NCBI GenBank assembly: GCA_004431415.1
Contig: QPMI01000483.1
Location: 186,001-250,000 of the forward strand
DNA: 64,000 bases
From: Cyanophora paradoxa
Lineage: Eukaryota > Glaucocystophyceae > Cyanophorales > Cyanophoraceae
Direction of reading: 5' to 3'
The notes beneath the pieces are model-generated. The model was given only the letters and a program-made list of their open reading frames with translations, searched no databases and was not told where the DNA came from. The position numbers were made by a program, and so were the translations under genes. Shown here in pieces: positions 53,212 to 64,000 of this stretch; the stretch's first letter is position 1; each line of letters starts with the position of its first letter.

Positions 53212-56200
53212 TCACGTCCCCGCCGTCCCTGGCCCCAGGTAGAGGTGCCTGCGGGGGATCAGGGGCGGGGGGCGGGGGCGGGGTGCGGGGCGCGGGGGGC
53301 GGGGCGGACGGGAGGCGGAGGACGAGGAGGGAGTTGCGGGGGACGAGGAGCTCGTGGGGCCCCAGGACGGTGATGCCGTAGGGCCCCGCGGAGAGCTCCC
53401 GCCCCGCCTCCGGCATCGCGGCCCCCGCGAGGCCGGCCGCCAGCAACGCCCCCGGCCGCAGGCCCTCCTCGTCGAAAGCCGCGCCCCGCAGCGCCACCCG
53501 CAGCGTCGCCGGCGCCTCCGCCGGCACCGCCACGTACCTGCCGCGACCGTGAGGGGGGCACGGGCGGGCGAGGGTGTGGCGGAGGGGCCGCACAGCCGCA
53601 CGAGCTGGGCGACGGGGCCCGGGGGCGCGAGGGCGGCGGGGGCGGTGCCGAGCGGGGGCGGGGCGCCGGGCGGGGCGCCCTCGGCCACGCAGGCCGGGCA
53701 CCGCGTGAGGCGCGGCAGCGCCTGCGAGGCCGCCTGCGGCGCGTCAGCCGCGGGGAAGGGCCGCGCGGCCGCGGAGCCGGCGCGCACCGCGCGGTCGAGG
53801 GCGGCGATGAAGCGGTGCCCGGCGTCGCACTCGTACTCCAGCCCGTAGTAGGCCCTGCGCGGGGGTACGCGTCACTCGATGCGGGGGTACACGGCACCCG
53901 AGGTCGGCGCACCCGACGAAGGGCTCCGAGGGGGCTGCGGCGAGGGAGGGGGCGGCTGCGGGGCGGCGTGAGGGGAGCGGGCAGGGGCGGGGCGGGGGCG
54001 GGGCCACCGGCGGTGCGGTAGCCGAGGGCGGCGGCGTAGGAGGGCCGGTGGGCGGAGGGGGCGGCCGGCGGGGAGGCGGCGCGGGCGCGGGCGGGCCCCT
54101 GGGCGGCGGCGAGGGCCGGCGTGGGCCACGCGGCGTCCACGGCGGCCTCCGCGGGGGCGCCCGCCGGCTCCTCCTCGGGCAGCGCGTCCGTCTCCGGGTC
54201 CACGAGCCACGGCAGCAGCGCCGAGGCGCCCCGCAGGAAGCCCGGGCCGGCGAGGCCCCGCCCCGCGTCGTACAGGCGGAAGAGGCCGAGGCGGTAGGCG
54301 CGGGAGGCGGGGCCGGCGGGGGGCGCGAGGGCGGCGCGGGGGAGCTCGGGGCAGCAGCCGGGGAGCTCCCAGCGCTCGGCGTCGGCCTCGGGCGGGCCGG
54401 CGGCCTCCGGGAAGAAGTCGTCGAAGGCCGCGGCGGTGCGGCCGCAGGCGCAGGCGCGCCGCACGGCGTGCCCGCTCGCGTGCGCCCGGCTCCCGTCCCC
54501 GGGCTCGTCCTCCTCGCTCCGCCACGCCCCGCGGGCGAGGCGGCGGGGCGCGGCGGCCGCGGCGCCGGCAGGCGGTGCGCGGGGAGGAGGCAGGGGCGCC
54601 CCGAGAGGGAGAGGGCGGCGCAGCGCTGCCGCCCCGCCGACCAGGCCCGCGCGCACTCCTCGCGGAGGCGGGCGAGGGCGGCGGGGCGGCCGGCCCGCGG
54701 CACTGCGCGGCGAGCTGCGCGGCGGCGGCGGCGAGGCGCGCCTCGTGCTCCTCGCGCCCGTACAGGGGCGGCAGGTCCTTCAGGTACGCCTCCTTGGCGC
54801 GCGGCAGCGCCAGCGCCGCCCGCCCGACGAGAAGGCCTGCTCCGGCTCCGACGCGGGGCCCAGGCGCGCCTCGAGGATGCGCGCCGGGCGGGCAGGGCCG
54901 CTGCGGCCCCCGCCGTGCCCCGCCTCCGCCTCCGTCTCCATCAGCAGGCCGAAGAGCGCCGCGCTGCGCCCCCGGCCCGGTGCGCGCTGAGCGCCGGCGC
55001 GGGCCGGCGGAGGGGCGCGGGCTCACCACGCGGGCACCCAGTCGCGCATGGCGAGCATCTCGGGGGGCGGCGGGCAGCCGGGCCGGGGCCTCCCGCGGGG
55101 CCGGCCGCGCCGGCGGCGGCGCGCGAGGCGCCGGTGAGGCGGTGGACCTGACTCAGCACGAAGGCCCGCAAGGCGCTGTACCCCGCCGCCTCGTCCTCCC
55201 CGGGGCCGGCCCGGGGCGCGGGCGCAGGCTCGGCGGCCGGCGGCGGAGGTGAGGGCCCCAGGCGCTCCTCTTCCTCCTCGTACGGGTCGTCCATGTACCC
55301 CCCCGCCCCGCCCGCGTCCCCGGCCGGCCCCGCGGCGGGCGCTGCGAGGCCGTCAAAAGCGCACTGGGCGGGGGCGAAGGGGAGATGGCCGCACTGGCGG
55401 CGAGGATGTCGGCGAGGAGCCAGGAGACGAGGGCCGAGCCGCCCTGCACCCCGTGCGTCGCCGGTGGCGCCCCTGCGCGGAAATGAGCGCCGGGCCGGCG
55501 AGGGGGGGCGGGCGGGCGGGCGGGGCGGACGGGGCGGGCGGGGCGAGGGCGCGGGGCGGGCCGCGGACGACGAAGACAGCGCTAGGCACGTCCACCGTAA
55601 AGAGGCTGCGCCCCCGCGTCGGACGGGGCGCGCGGGGCAGGCGCGGGGCGCTCGCCTGTACTGCGAGGAGGCGCCGATGCCGGCGCCCGGGCGATGCCGG
55701 GCCCCTCGGGGAGCGTCGAGCCGAGCCGCAGCCGCCGCAGCAGCGGCACCACCTGCGCCAGCAGCGCCCGCCGCGTCCGTTCCGCCGCCGCCCGCTCCCG
55801 CTCCGACGCGCCCTCCGCCCCCGGCGCCCCCGCCGGCGCCCCGCCGCCCGCGGGGCGGCCCCCGGTGCCCGCGGAACGGCGGACCGCCGGCGCCGCGGCC
55901 GGAAGGCGCGCTGCCACCGCCGGAGCCGCCGGGCGGCGTCGGGTCGACTCCCGCGGGGAGCGGCTCCGTCTGCGCGTGGGGGTCGCGCGGGGTGCGCGGC
56001 CGGTGGGCGGGCGGGGCGGGGCACCATCTCGAACACGAAGGCGAGGAGGGGCATGCAGGCGCCCGGGGCGACGGAGGAGGAGGCGGCGGGGGAGGCGTGG
56101 GGCCCCGCGCGGGGCGAGGCCGGCCCGTGGGCGGCGAGGGGCGCGGCGAGGGCCTGCTTCAGGGACTGCAGCTGCCGCAGCTGCCGCAGCACGTGCAGCG

Positions 56201-56881
56201 ACAGGTGCCGGCCCCGTTGCACGAACTGCAGCGCGCAAGCGCCGCGTGAGGCGGGGAGGGCGCGGGGCGCGCGGGGCGCGCGGGGCGGGGCAGGGGCGGG
56301 GGGCGGGCGGACGAGGACGATGTGACAGACGTGGAAGAGCGCGAGCATGCAGCGCGCGTGGCCCGCCTCCTGCTTCAGTAGCCACGCGTGCATCTCCTGC
56401 CGCGCCGCGTCGCGCCACGCCCCGCAAGCGCGGGGCGGGGCGGGGCGGGGCGCGTGGGCGGAGCGCACCGAGGGACCCACGCCAGGCGGCGGCGAGGCGT
56501 AGGCGTCGACGAGGGAGGAGCCGTCGCCAAGCCATGCGAGGCACATGTACAGGATGCGGTGCACCGGGTCGAACAGCGGCTGGAGCGACCACTGCACAGC
56601 AAGTCGGACCCCTAAAAGTGCGGCCGGCGCTCGGCGGGCGGACCTTTTCTCCTGGAGCCGAATGCTTGATCTCCTGCGCGAATGTGCTGGCTCAGCGGCC
56701 GCGTTCGGGCGTGCGTGCTTGTTTGGGTCGCGCGCTGTACCGTGAGCGGCTTGAGCGTGAGCCCGCGCAGGAACCCGGCTTTGCTCTCCGTCGCCGATCC
56801 GATCACGCCAATCACCGCCGGTCGCACGTTCGCGAACTGTGCGGCCAGGTGGGCGAGCGCCTGCGCCGCGCTCGGATCCAT
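53212..56881 (-). CDS. SMG8-like nonsense-mediated decay factor
   Basis: ATG 56879-56881 (MDPSAAQALAHLAAQFANVR), TGA 53212-53214. The N terminus PAVIGVIGSATESKAGFLRG is the P-loop-like start of the SMG8 GTPase-like domain. Next come DPVHRILYMCLAWLGDGSSL, CMLALFHVCHIVLVRPP, LRQLRQLQSLKQALAAPLAA and CMPLLAFVFEM, the SMG8 helical signature. Later ECARAWSAGRQRCAALSLSG followed by PAHR, and HAVRRACACGRTAAAFDDFF match its Cys-rich middle. GLEYECDAGHRFIAALDRAV and LTRCPACV, then LLVPRNSLLVLRLPHLYLGP, form the C-terminal part. In animals SMG8 joins SMG9 to restrain the SMG1 kinase that phosphorylates UPF1. The GKS/T of a true P-loop is not kept, as in SMG8. The gene is very GC-rich with many GTGCG introns. 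Divergence is high, so SMG8-like is safer than a symbol. Confidence 0.75.
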
Positions 56882-57021
56882 GCTGTGCTAAGCGGCTAGC
56901 CCCGTCGGGTCAGCGTGTCATCCGTGAATTCTCATGTCGCTCTGCGGGCGATCGGGGCCCAGCTGCGAGCCTGCGACCCGCCGGCTGCTCATGCAGTTGA
57001 ACGTGTGTACCCCCCCGACAA

Positions 57022-57043
57022 AGCCTGCTTTGTTAAGCAGGCT
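57022..57043. terminator. Perfect 9-bp stem-loop between two minus-strand genes
   Basis: AGCCTGCTT and AAGCAGGCT enclose a TGTT loop. It starts 68 bases past the stop codon of the gene at 57111-60166, so it lies in that gene's 3' UTR or in the promoter of the SMG8-like gene. A role in 3'-end formation is possible but not shown. Confidence 0.4.
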
Positions 57044-57110
57044 CCTGCCCTCTCTGCATGTACTGCATCGAGCTGCCTGCAATACCCCAGCGCGCTACTC
57101 TCCTGCGCGG

Positions 57111-60100
57111 CTACTGCGCCAGGGGCGACCCAGGCGCGAAGAAGTCGGAGCCGACGCCGACGGAGCCCGAGGCGAGGACGGCCATGCCGCTGGCGGCCTC
57201 CTCGGCCTCCTGCTCCTCGAGGGCGAAGGCCTGCCCGGCGGCGCGCGCGGCGCGCGTCCGCTCCGCCGCCTCGGCGAACTCGTGGAACTGCATGCAGCCG
57301 GCCGTCCGGATCGCGCTCGTCTCCCTGCGCCCGGCCTCGGCGGGGCGCTGTGGGCGCGCGGCCGGGGCACGCACACGGCCTCCAGGCGGGGGTACTGCTG
57401 CCTGAGTATGCGCACGACCTCGGAGATCCAGGGTGCGTAGGGCGAGTAGTCGCCGTCCTTGCGGAGGCAGCCGCGCGGGTCCTCGGGGTGGTCCATCTAC
57501 GCCGTGGGGCCGGCGTCAGCGCGCAAGGGCCCAGCCGAGAAGCCGCGCGGGAGGGCCGCCGGCGCACCGCGTACTGGCTGGCGGCCTCCGCGAAGAAGGC
57601 GGCGACGATGCGGCGGCCCTCCTCGCTCAGGCCCTCCTCGCCCGGGGCGCCGGCCCGCGCCTGGCGCTCGCCGCGGGCGGAGGCGGGGCCGTCGGGGGGC
57701 GGGGGATGGGGCGCGAGGGCGGCGAGGGTCGCCTCGGGGAGGGGCTCGGGCTCGCCCTCGGCGAGCTCCTCCCAGTCCTCGGGCCCCAGGCCCCCGTCGC
57801 CCCGCCGGCCCCGCGCCCGCCCGATCACCGCCTGCATCGCCTCCCGGTACTCTCTGCCCTCCCGCCCCGCCCTCAGCCCTGCCCGCCCCTGGCCGTCCCC
57901 GGGGCGCAACGCACGGGAACTGCTGGCAGCCGGTCGACTTGATGGTGCCCGGGTGGCTGCCAGGCCCCCTCAGCGAGGCGCAGGGGCGGGCGAGCGAGAG
58001 TGTGGCGGCAGCCTTGCGCACAGGTCCTGGACGCTAGAGCAGCGGGCCTTGAACTGCTTTGCGGTGTCGTAGGCCCAGAGCGTGTAGGCCGACAACTGGC
58101 CCGTTTGCGGGTCCCGCATGAACCCCCGCGGGTCCTCCGGGTGCTCCTCCTGCGCCGCGTCGGCCGGCGCGGCGGGCGGGGGAGGGGGCGGCCCGGGGCT
58201 CCCTCGCGCACCGCGTACTGCGCTGCGGCCTGCGCGAAGAAGGCGACGCATGCGTCCCGCTCCTCCGGCGTCACCTCCCGCTGCTTCCGCTTCGGCACGC
58301 ACCCGCCCTCCCACGCCCGGCCCCGCTTCCGCCTCGGCTGCGGCCCCGTGAGCGCCGCGGGCGGGCCGGCGGGCGGCGGCCGCGCCGCGCACCTCGGGGG
58401 TGGCGGTGAGGTCCTCGAGCAGGACGGAGGGCCCCGGCAGCGACTCGATGGGCGCCTGCCGGGAGGCCCCGAGTGGCGAGGGCACCGGCCCCGACTCCGC
58501 GAGGGACACGGGGAACTGGACGCTGCTCGGCAGCGCAGCGGCGCTGGGGAGCGGCAGCGCGCTCGGGAGCGGGATGGAGGACGGCAGCGGGGCGGCGCCG
58601 TGCATGGGGACGGCGCCGGGCATCGGGAGGGAGGCGACGCCGAGGGCTTGCGTGGGCTCCAAGGGGAGGGTTGGGGGCAGGCCGGCCGGCATCGACGGGT
58701 CGTACTGCGAGAGGTGTTGCAGGTGCTGGTGCTGCTGGTGGTGCTCCGAGGGGCCCGCGAGGGGCGACAGCCTCGACTCGCCCCCCGAGGTGAGGCCCTC
58801 CCCGTCGCTCGCCCCCCCCGTCGGCCGCCTCCGCTTCCGCTGCACTTCTTGCATCGCCTCCCTGTACTCACCGAACTGCGCGCACCCGACCCCCTTCAGC
58901 GTCCCCGGGTGCCTGCGCCCCACCGACGTCAGCGCCCCCCGCGGCCCGCCGCCCGCTCCGCGCTCACACGTCCTGCAGGTCGGGGTGATGGCTCTTGAGG
59001 GACTTGATTGTCTCGAATACCCACTGGGCGCGGCGCGTCGGGCGCGCGAGGGCCGGCTCCCGCGGGGAATGCGGCGCACGGGGGAAAAGGCCGAGAGCTC
59101 GCCCCCCTTTTTCATGAAGCCGCGCGGGTCCTCGGGGTGCGTCATCTGCGTCCTGCGCTCAGCACCCCGGGGCGGCAAGCAAGCGAGGGAGCGCCAGAGG
59201 CGCGCCTCATACTCCGCTGCCTTCTGCGCGAAGAAGTGGACAACCGTCTGAAACTCCGACTCAGTGAGCTCCCTCGCCCGCAGCTTGATACCGCCTTCGC
59301 TTCTCCCGGCAGGGCCCGAAGGCCGACCGCGGCGCGCCTTCGCCTGCGATGCCACGTCGGCTGCGCGGGGCGAGGAGCGGGCGCACACGCTCGCCTGATT
59401 CATGTCTTCGTGCTGGTCCGGTGACGGGACTGCACCAGGCTGCAGGTCCGGAAGCGTGACCGGCAGTCCCACCTGTGCGACGCAGGTCATGTCTGCGCCA
59501 TGTGCGGGCGGAGGCTCGCCGGACGCACGTCGCTTGAGGAGGACCCGAGCGCCGCAGCCTGGGCTTGCTGCAGCTGCGCTGTCTTTTGATCCAAGCTCTG
59601 CTGATCACCAGGGTGGCCATTGAAAGTCGGAGCCTCCGCTGGGTAAGAGATCGGCGGAAAGGCCGTCTGCATTTGCGCGGCGTAACTATCCGCCGCGTAG
59701 TACTGGGCAGAGAAGTCCTGCGCGCGCTCGAATTCAATGACAGTGGCGGCAGGGACTCTCACTGACGCACCCGCGCCGCGTTGGGGTCGACCTGAAGCGC
59801 GTGTGGCTCGGGAAGCGGAGCTCCATTGGGAGGGTGATGCGAGAGGGTTAGAGGCTGAGAGCTGCTGCTGCTACTGTTGCCACCCTCCCGCTCCTGCTTC
59901 TTCTTCTCGCGGCGCTGCCTCATGCTCTCCATGTTGCGGCGACTGCCCTCCTCGTTACGCCTTCGCTTCCCAGTGGGGTCCAGCCATGTCGAGGGGTTGG
60001 CCTCGGGCGGCAGACGCCGGCGGCCTGTAGCCGGGTCAACGGAGCTGCGTTTCTTCCCGAAGCCGCCGCGCGTCGTGCCACGACCACCAGCTCGCAAGCA

Positions 60101-60166
60101 CGCATCCGGATGCGTATCGAGCCTGCAGGGGTTCCCACAGTGCGGGCAGGGTCCTCTCCGCGGCAT
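57111..60166 (-). CDS. Unknown protein with N-terminal zinc motif and three copies of an EDPRG domain
   Basis: ATG 60164-60166, TAG 57111-57113. N terminus: MPRRGPCPHCGNPCRLDTHP then DACLRAG, a Cys/His cluster of zinc-binding spacing. Then a basic segment (GKRRRNEEGSRRNMESMRQR) fit for nuclear import. Three repeats of about 100 residues follow. Unit 1: LTESEFQTVVHFFAQKAAEY, THPEDPRGFMKKGGELSAFS, GTLKGVGCAQFGEYREAMQE. Unit 2: VTPEERDACVAFFAQAAAQY, EHPEDPRGFMRDPQTGQLSA, GTIKSTGCQQF, EYREAMQAVIGR. Unit 3: LSEEGRRIVAAFFAEAASQY, DHPEDPRGCLRKDGDYSPYA, SAIRTAGCMQFHEFAEAAER. Shared: FFA-x-x-A, HPEDPRG, an aromatic/helix segment, GC-x-QF-x-E. Between units 1 and 2 is a Gln/His and Pro/Leu/Ser-rich region resembling an activation domain. 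I recognise no family. A transcriptional regulator is a reasonable guess, not a finding. Introns fall at equivalent points in each unit. Confidence 0.7.
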
Positions 60167-60599
60167 CCGCCCGAAAAGCGGCGATTCGGTGCCCTGGTGT
60201 GCTCTTGCGACGTCTCTGCGCTACGCGGCGGCCGACAGCGACGGTTCTCCGGCCGCTAGCTAGCTAGCGCTGTCGCGTTGCACCTGGCCCGGGGGTACGT
60301 CAACTTGGCAAATCCGAATTCGCCGAAGACTGCGGGCCGGCTCGGCCCGGCCCGGCCCGGCCCTGCCGCAGCGCGCATGCGCACTGTGGCGCCCGGCGGC
60401 CGGCTCACATTGCCAAGTTGTGCCCGGCGGCCACGCGTACGTATTAAAGTCGCAGTGTGCCAAACTCGAGAATCCCGTGTGCAGAGTCAAGATTGCCGAC
60501 CCAATGCCTTGCGCAGATATATCGATATAGGTCCAATGATCCAATGCGCAACCTGTACAAAACTAGAGCTATAGCCTGCCTATGCAAATGCTGGGACAA
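60167..60599. promoter_or_regulatory. Upstream region of the EDPRG-domain gene and 3' region of DNAI1
   Basis: 433 bases, both flanking genes on the minus strand. Contains short GGCCC repeats (CGGCCCGGCCCGGCCCGGCC near 60341-60360) and alternating GCGCATGCGCA at 60371-60381. No gene supported. Confidence 0.4.
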
Positions 60600-63351
60600 C
60601 TATGTGATGACCTTTTCCAGCTTTTCCAGTTCCAATTGCTCAGGTGTCTTCTGGACCTCAGCCGCTTTCTTTGGATCGTTTTTCTGCACTGCTGTGAGCT
60701 CGGAAAATCATGGAGTAATAATGCCGATCATGCACCTTCTTCTTGACTGTCTGACCCTCACCATCAGCTGGTGGCTCTTCCTCCTTGGGCTTCGTAGGTT
60801 TCCTGAGAAAAATGAGAACGAAGTCAAGCCAGAGGAATGAAGGAAAACATGCCTGAGGTTGGGTGACAACTTCAGCGAGGTTACACATCCTCGGTCATCG
60901 CCAACAAGGATAATTGGATCGCGAGGGTTGAAGCAGACGTGTGTGAGCTTCGCTTTCCTCACGACCTTCTGCTCACACATGGCCTCGTGTTTGTTCTCGT
61001 TGATGTCGAACACGTGGACCTGTGACGGTTGTGAGCAAAAAGAAGCCAATGATGGAGAGGGGGAGAGAAAGAGCCAACCTTGCCATCACTTGTCACAGCA
61101 GCAAAAACAGTGGATGAGTACGGTGCCCATGCAACATCGTTGACCGAGTTGTTGAGGTCGAAGGACATTATCGGAATCTTCGAATCGTGATTCCAGAGTT
61201 TCACGGTCCAGTCCGCGCTGCAGGAGAGGTACACTCGAGGGTGGTAGTGGTTCCAGCGCGTGCTGTAGACAGCCATGTGGTGACCCTGCCAATCCGAGAA
61301 TAAAAAAGGGCTTGCGAGAGGAGCAACACACTTCATACCTCGTATGTTTCAAGATACTGGGAGTTGTAAGCCTTGGAGCACTTGTGGATCTTACCCTCCT
61401 CAGTGCCCACGATGAACAGATGGTCCGAGTGCTTGTTGAAGTCGAAGCACATGCCTCCTGCCAGGCCTGAAAGTGATGTGTCCTCCTCGCCTGCCAATTC
61501 ACCGCCCTCACGAGTCATGCCGACAAGTTTCAGTTCCATCACATCTGTGTGCTGAAGCTCGTTCTTGCTCATCGTCCACAAAGTGACACGACCATCGGTG
61601 GAGATCGAGAAGAAGTTAAGGTTCTTCGAGAGGTCCTCGTCTTGCCAGCGAACCTGCCAGGAATATATGGGCAACAGCCATAGATGGTGCAAAGTTCAAA
61701 CTGTACCTCCCACACGGGATCAGTGTGCTTGCCAGTCTTGACTGTTGACTGGAATATGGGCCTGTTGACCTTGTTTCGCACGTCAAAGACCATGACCGTG
61801 CCATCGTAGCACCCTACTGCCAAGAGGGAAGAATGCTGCCAGATTCCATTGAAATGAGAAGAGAAATCTTGCTTATGCAGTCAAGATGCGAGTCGCACCT
61901 GCTTGTGCCAGTCGAGGCACATAACGCCAGACTCTGTGGTGAACATGTACTCGGGGTGCGAGGGGTTCTTCAGCGAGAAGCAGCAGATGAGCCCAGAGCC
62001 CTGCTTCATGAAGTCGTACGAGCCATAGCCCACAGCAAACAGGTCGTTGTACTCCGTGTTCCAGCATATGGAGGTAACCTGCTTCTTCTTGATCTTCTCG
62101 TTGTAGAACTTCCAGAGGGGCAGCAATGTGCCTGGAAGAACCTTCAGCATTTAAGGCACACGCAAGACCAACCTCAGAGCGTACCCTCCCCCTCACGGTA
62201 CGCGTCAGACGCGTCCTCCCAGTACTTGTAGTCCTGAGCAATGTCGTCGTAGGCGTTCTGATTGACCATGCGCTCCACAATCTTCAGTGCCTTGCTCATG
62301 GCCGCGCTGTGGATCGGGTCTGTACTCTTCTCCGGCTTATCGACTACCACTGTCTCCTTTGAATCTTTAGGCGTGTGCTCCGCGCCATCCTCTGCAGCCA
62401 CTTGCTTTGCCTACAGCAAACAAAAAGGGTGAGCAGAAAAGAAATCAAAACGCACGGAGCGACGAACCTTCACACGCTCCTTTGCCTCCTTCTTCTCCTC
62501 CTGATCATGAATATAAGAGTCAAAGATTTCCCACTGCGTGCACAGGCCCGTGAAGTTGACGCTCGGGGGTGGATCCGTCGCCGTCCAGCGGTCCTGTTCG
62601 AGTGCTCAGCAGCGCCGTGGAAGCCGACCAAGCTACCGAACCTTCATTGGATTGTTGAAGGTTTGTGAGGCGCGCTCGCTGAAGTTGAACTGGTTGCGCA
62701 GGACCTTGCCACCCGGGCCTTCATCAGCAAGCTCGGCATCCTCAGACTGGCCCAGCACTTCCTTCACATGCGCAGCCTCCAGCTGCTTCTCCGTCTCCGC
62801 CATTTGGCGCTTCGCCTCGTCCGTCTCTTTGTGGATCATGTAGCTGCGCCGTCCCTCGGGCCACGACGGCAAAACCTGAGCGGCACCTCGCGCACCCGTC
62901 GAACGCGAAGTGCACAGCCGTGTGCTCAATCTGAGGGTCGATCTTGAACGCCCGATCCTTCACATTGAACCGAATCACGTTCTGCGGTGCTTGCGGGTCG
63001 TCTGCTTTCAGCATCTTCGTGACCTCCTCGTTCAGCTCCTTTTCCGTCAGCTGTAGCTGATCGGTGGGCTTGATGTACTCTTTCGGCTGCGCTCCCAGTC
63101 AGCCTGGGCCGGGCCTGGGCAGCCAGGGCGCTGACCGGCTCCCAGTCATAGCTCTGTCCTTCCTGCTGTTGCTCCTGCTGAGGAACGGGCGCAGATGCAA
63201 CGGGCTTGTCATCGGCGTCCTTTCCGCCCTTGCCGCCCTTGCCCGCGCCCTTGCTCGTCGCCGCCTGCGCGGTATGAGCTACGGCGTCCCACGCACGCAC
63301 GGGGGAGTCCGGAAACGACAACAGCGCTGATCGGACCTTCTTCGGCGGCAT
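60600..63351 (-). CDS. DNAI1: Axonemal outer-arm dynein intermediate chain 1 (DNAI1 / IC78 type)
   Basis: ATG 63349-63351, TAG 60600-60602. N terminus is basic and Gln-rich ([20 protein letters not shown]), then [20 protein letters not shown] and the diagnostic [20 protein letters not shown] followed by [15 protein letters not shown] repeats follow: [120 protein letters not shown] and [17 protein letters not shown]. The C terminus is charged ([12 protein letters not shown]). Role: with IC2 it anchors the outer dynein arm at the base and binds light chains; essential for normal ciliary beat. GC content is clearly lower than in the neighbouring EDPRG and SMG8-like genes, and codon use is less skewed. 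Divergent from eIF3b, 179 bases between start codons. Confidence 0.95.
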
Positions 63352-63530
63352 CTTTCCGGCTGGTGGCTGCTGGCGGCAGCCGCAGAAGTCGGGCGCCGAA
63401 ACAGGATACCGGTGTACCCCGGCAACGCCCTGCCCGTATCCCCCGGCGGCGCCAGGCAGCTTCGCGAGGTCCGTCGCTCTGTGTGCAGGACTGCAGCACA
63501 GGGCATAGGGTAGCAGCGCGAGGCCTCAGC
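63352..63530. promoter_or_regulatory. Short divergent promoter (DNAI1 / eIF3b)
   Basis: 179 bases separate the two start codons, so both 5' UTRs and promoters must share this space. No clear box seen. Confidence 0.6.
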
Positions 63531-64000
63531 ATGGCGGACATCGATGAGCAGCAGCTGCTCGATGAGGTGCAGCCGGAGGCGGGCTTCGATTCCATCATTG
63601 TAGTGGTGCGCGGGCCGTCGAAAATCGTTGGCGCTCGGCTGCTTGGTTCTCACGCGGGGCGCCGCGCTCTGATCGCGACAGGATGGCCTGCCGGTCGTCG
63701 ACCAGGACAAGTACGAGAAGCTCGTGAATGTCGTTCGCAAGGCGAGCGCACGCCATCGCAAACGCAGCTGGCATTCCCTGAGTCGCGCGTCGTGCCGCGT
63801 CGAGCAGATCTTCAGCCAGATTGGCGCGATCCGCGAGAATGGCCTGTACATGCCCAAGGACGCCAAGGGCGCAACTAAGGGGTGCGCGAGGATGCGAGCG
63901 CTTTGCCTGCGCCAGCTGCCGCCAACTGCGTTGGCAGTTTCGCGTTCATCGAGTTCTCCACGCCGGAGGAGGCAAGCATGGCCGTGCAGCAGACGAATGG
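63531..64000 (+). CDS. Translation initiation factor eIF3 subunit b, 5' part
   Basis: ATG at 63531; continues past the window edge. Spliced start: MADIDEQQLLDEVQPEAGFD, SIIVV, then DGLPVVDQDKYEKLVNVVRK, IFSQIGAIRENGLYMPKDAK, GATKG and FAFIEFSTPEEASMAVQQTN. This is the N-terminal RRM of eIF3b/PRT1, which binds eIF3j and anchors the eIF3 complex to the 40S ribosome. Three introns are visible. The first starts GTGCGCGGGCC, the second is GC-AG (63742-63807), the third starts GTGCGCGAGG and joins at GG/T to give GFAFIEF. The WD-propeller and C-terminal parts lie beyond 64000. Confidence 0.93.
63742..63807 (+). other. GC-AG intron in eIF3b
   Basis: Exon ends GTTCGCAAG, intron starts GCGAGCGCA and ends CGCGTCGAGCAG, next exon ATCTTCAGCCAG. 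Joining gives NVVRK/IFSQIGAI, the conserved eIF3b sequence. Confidence 0.85.

Overview
This is nuclear DNA of a GC-rich, flagellated eukaryotic microbe, most likely a unicellular alga. Nearly every gene is cut by short introns of about 45-100 bp. They start GTGCG (sometimes GC) and have a CTAAC/CTGAC/CTCAC branch-like motif a few to about 20 bases before a terminal CAG. Axonemal genes (outer-arm dynein intermediate chain 1, a DRC10-like nexin subunit) imply cilia. An iron superoxide dismutase, a hybrid histidine kinase and a bacterial-type ADP-forming acyl-CoA synthetase fused to GNAT fit an algal protist. I cannot name the species; a glaucophyte such as Cyanophora or a haptophyte are only guesses. 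No prokaryotic operon, CRISPR array, rRNA or tRNA was recognised.

Layout. 0-5 kb: end of an unknown gene (-), an equilibrative nucleoside transporter (+), and a STAT-like linker-SH2 protein (+). 4.6-7.3 kb: gene-poor, with short dispersed repeats. 7.3-12.6 kb: membrane hybrid histidine kinase (-). 13.2-15.4 kb: two WrbA-type quinone reductases, tail to tail, sharing a 759-bp near-identical block. 15.8-25.1 kb: a giant WD40/pseudokinase/helical-repeat gene (+). 25.2-34 kb: two paralogous TPR genes flanking an acyl-CoA synthetase-GNAT fusion. 34-36.7 kb: satellite-like tandem repeats and a small zinc-finger gene. 36.7-41.7 kb: a divergent pair of secreted LamG-like lectin-fold genes. 42.5-44.7 kb: DUF676 lipase-like esterase. 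45.2-52.2 kb: kinesin-5, DRC10-like and Fe-SOD. 53.2-60.2 kb: SMG8-like NMD factor and an unfamiliar protein with three copies of an undescribed domain. 60.6-64 kb: axonemal DNAI1 and, divergently, the start of eIF3b.

How the genes relate. Three genes serve microtubule machinery (kinesin-5 spindle motor, DRC10, DNAI1), and two of them have divergent partners 180-320 bp away. Two serve RNA metabolism (SMG8, eIF3b). WrbA and Fe-SOD are redox defence. The histidine kinase and SH2 protein are signalling genes with atypical features: the kinase shows no phospho-accepting histidine, and the SH2 protein ends in a STAT-like tail with one tyrosine. Base composition is uneven: 7-12, 16-25 and 53-59 kb are extremely GC-rich, whereas the SH2, DNAI1 and intergenic segments are much less so.

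All gene models were spliced by eye from conserved motifs and splice signals. Outer boundaries are start and stop codons; internal exon limits are given only where I worked them out.
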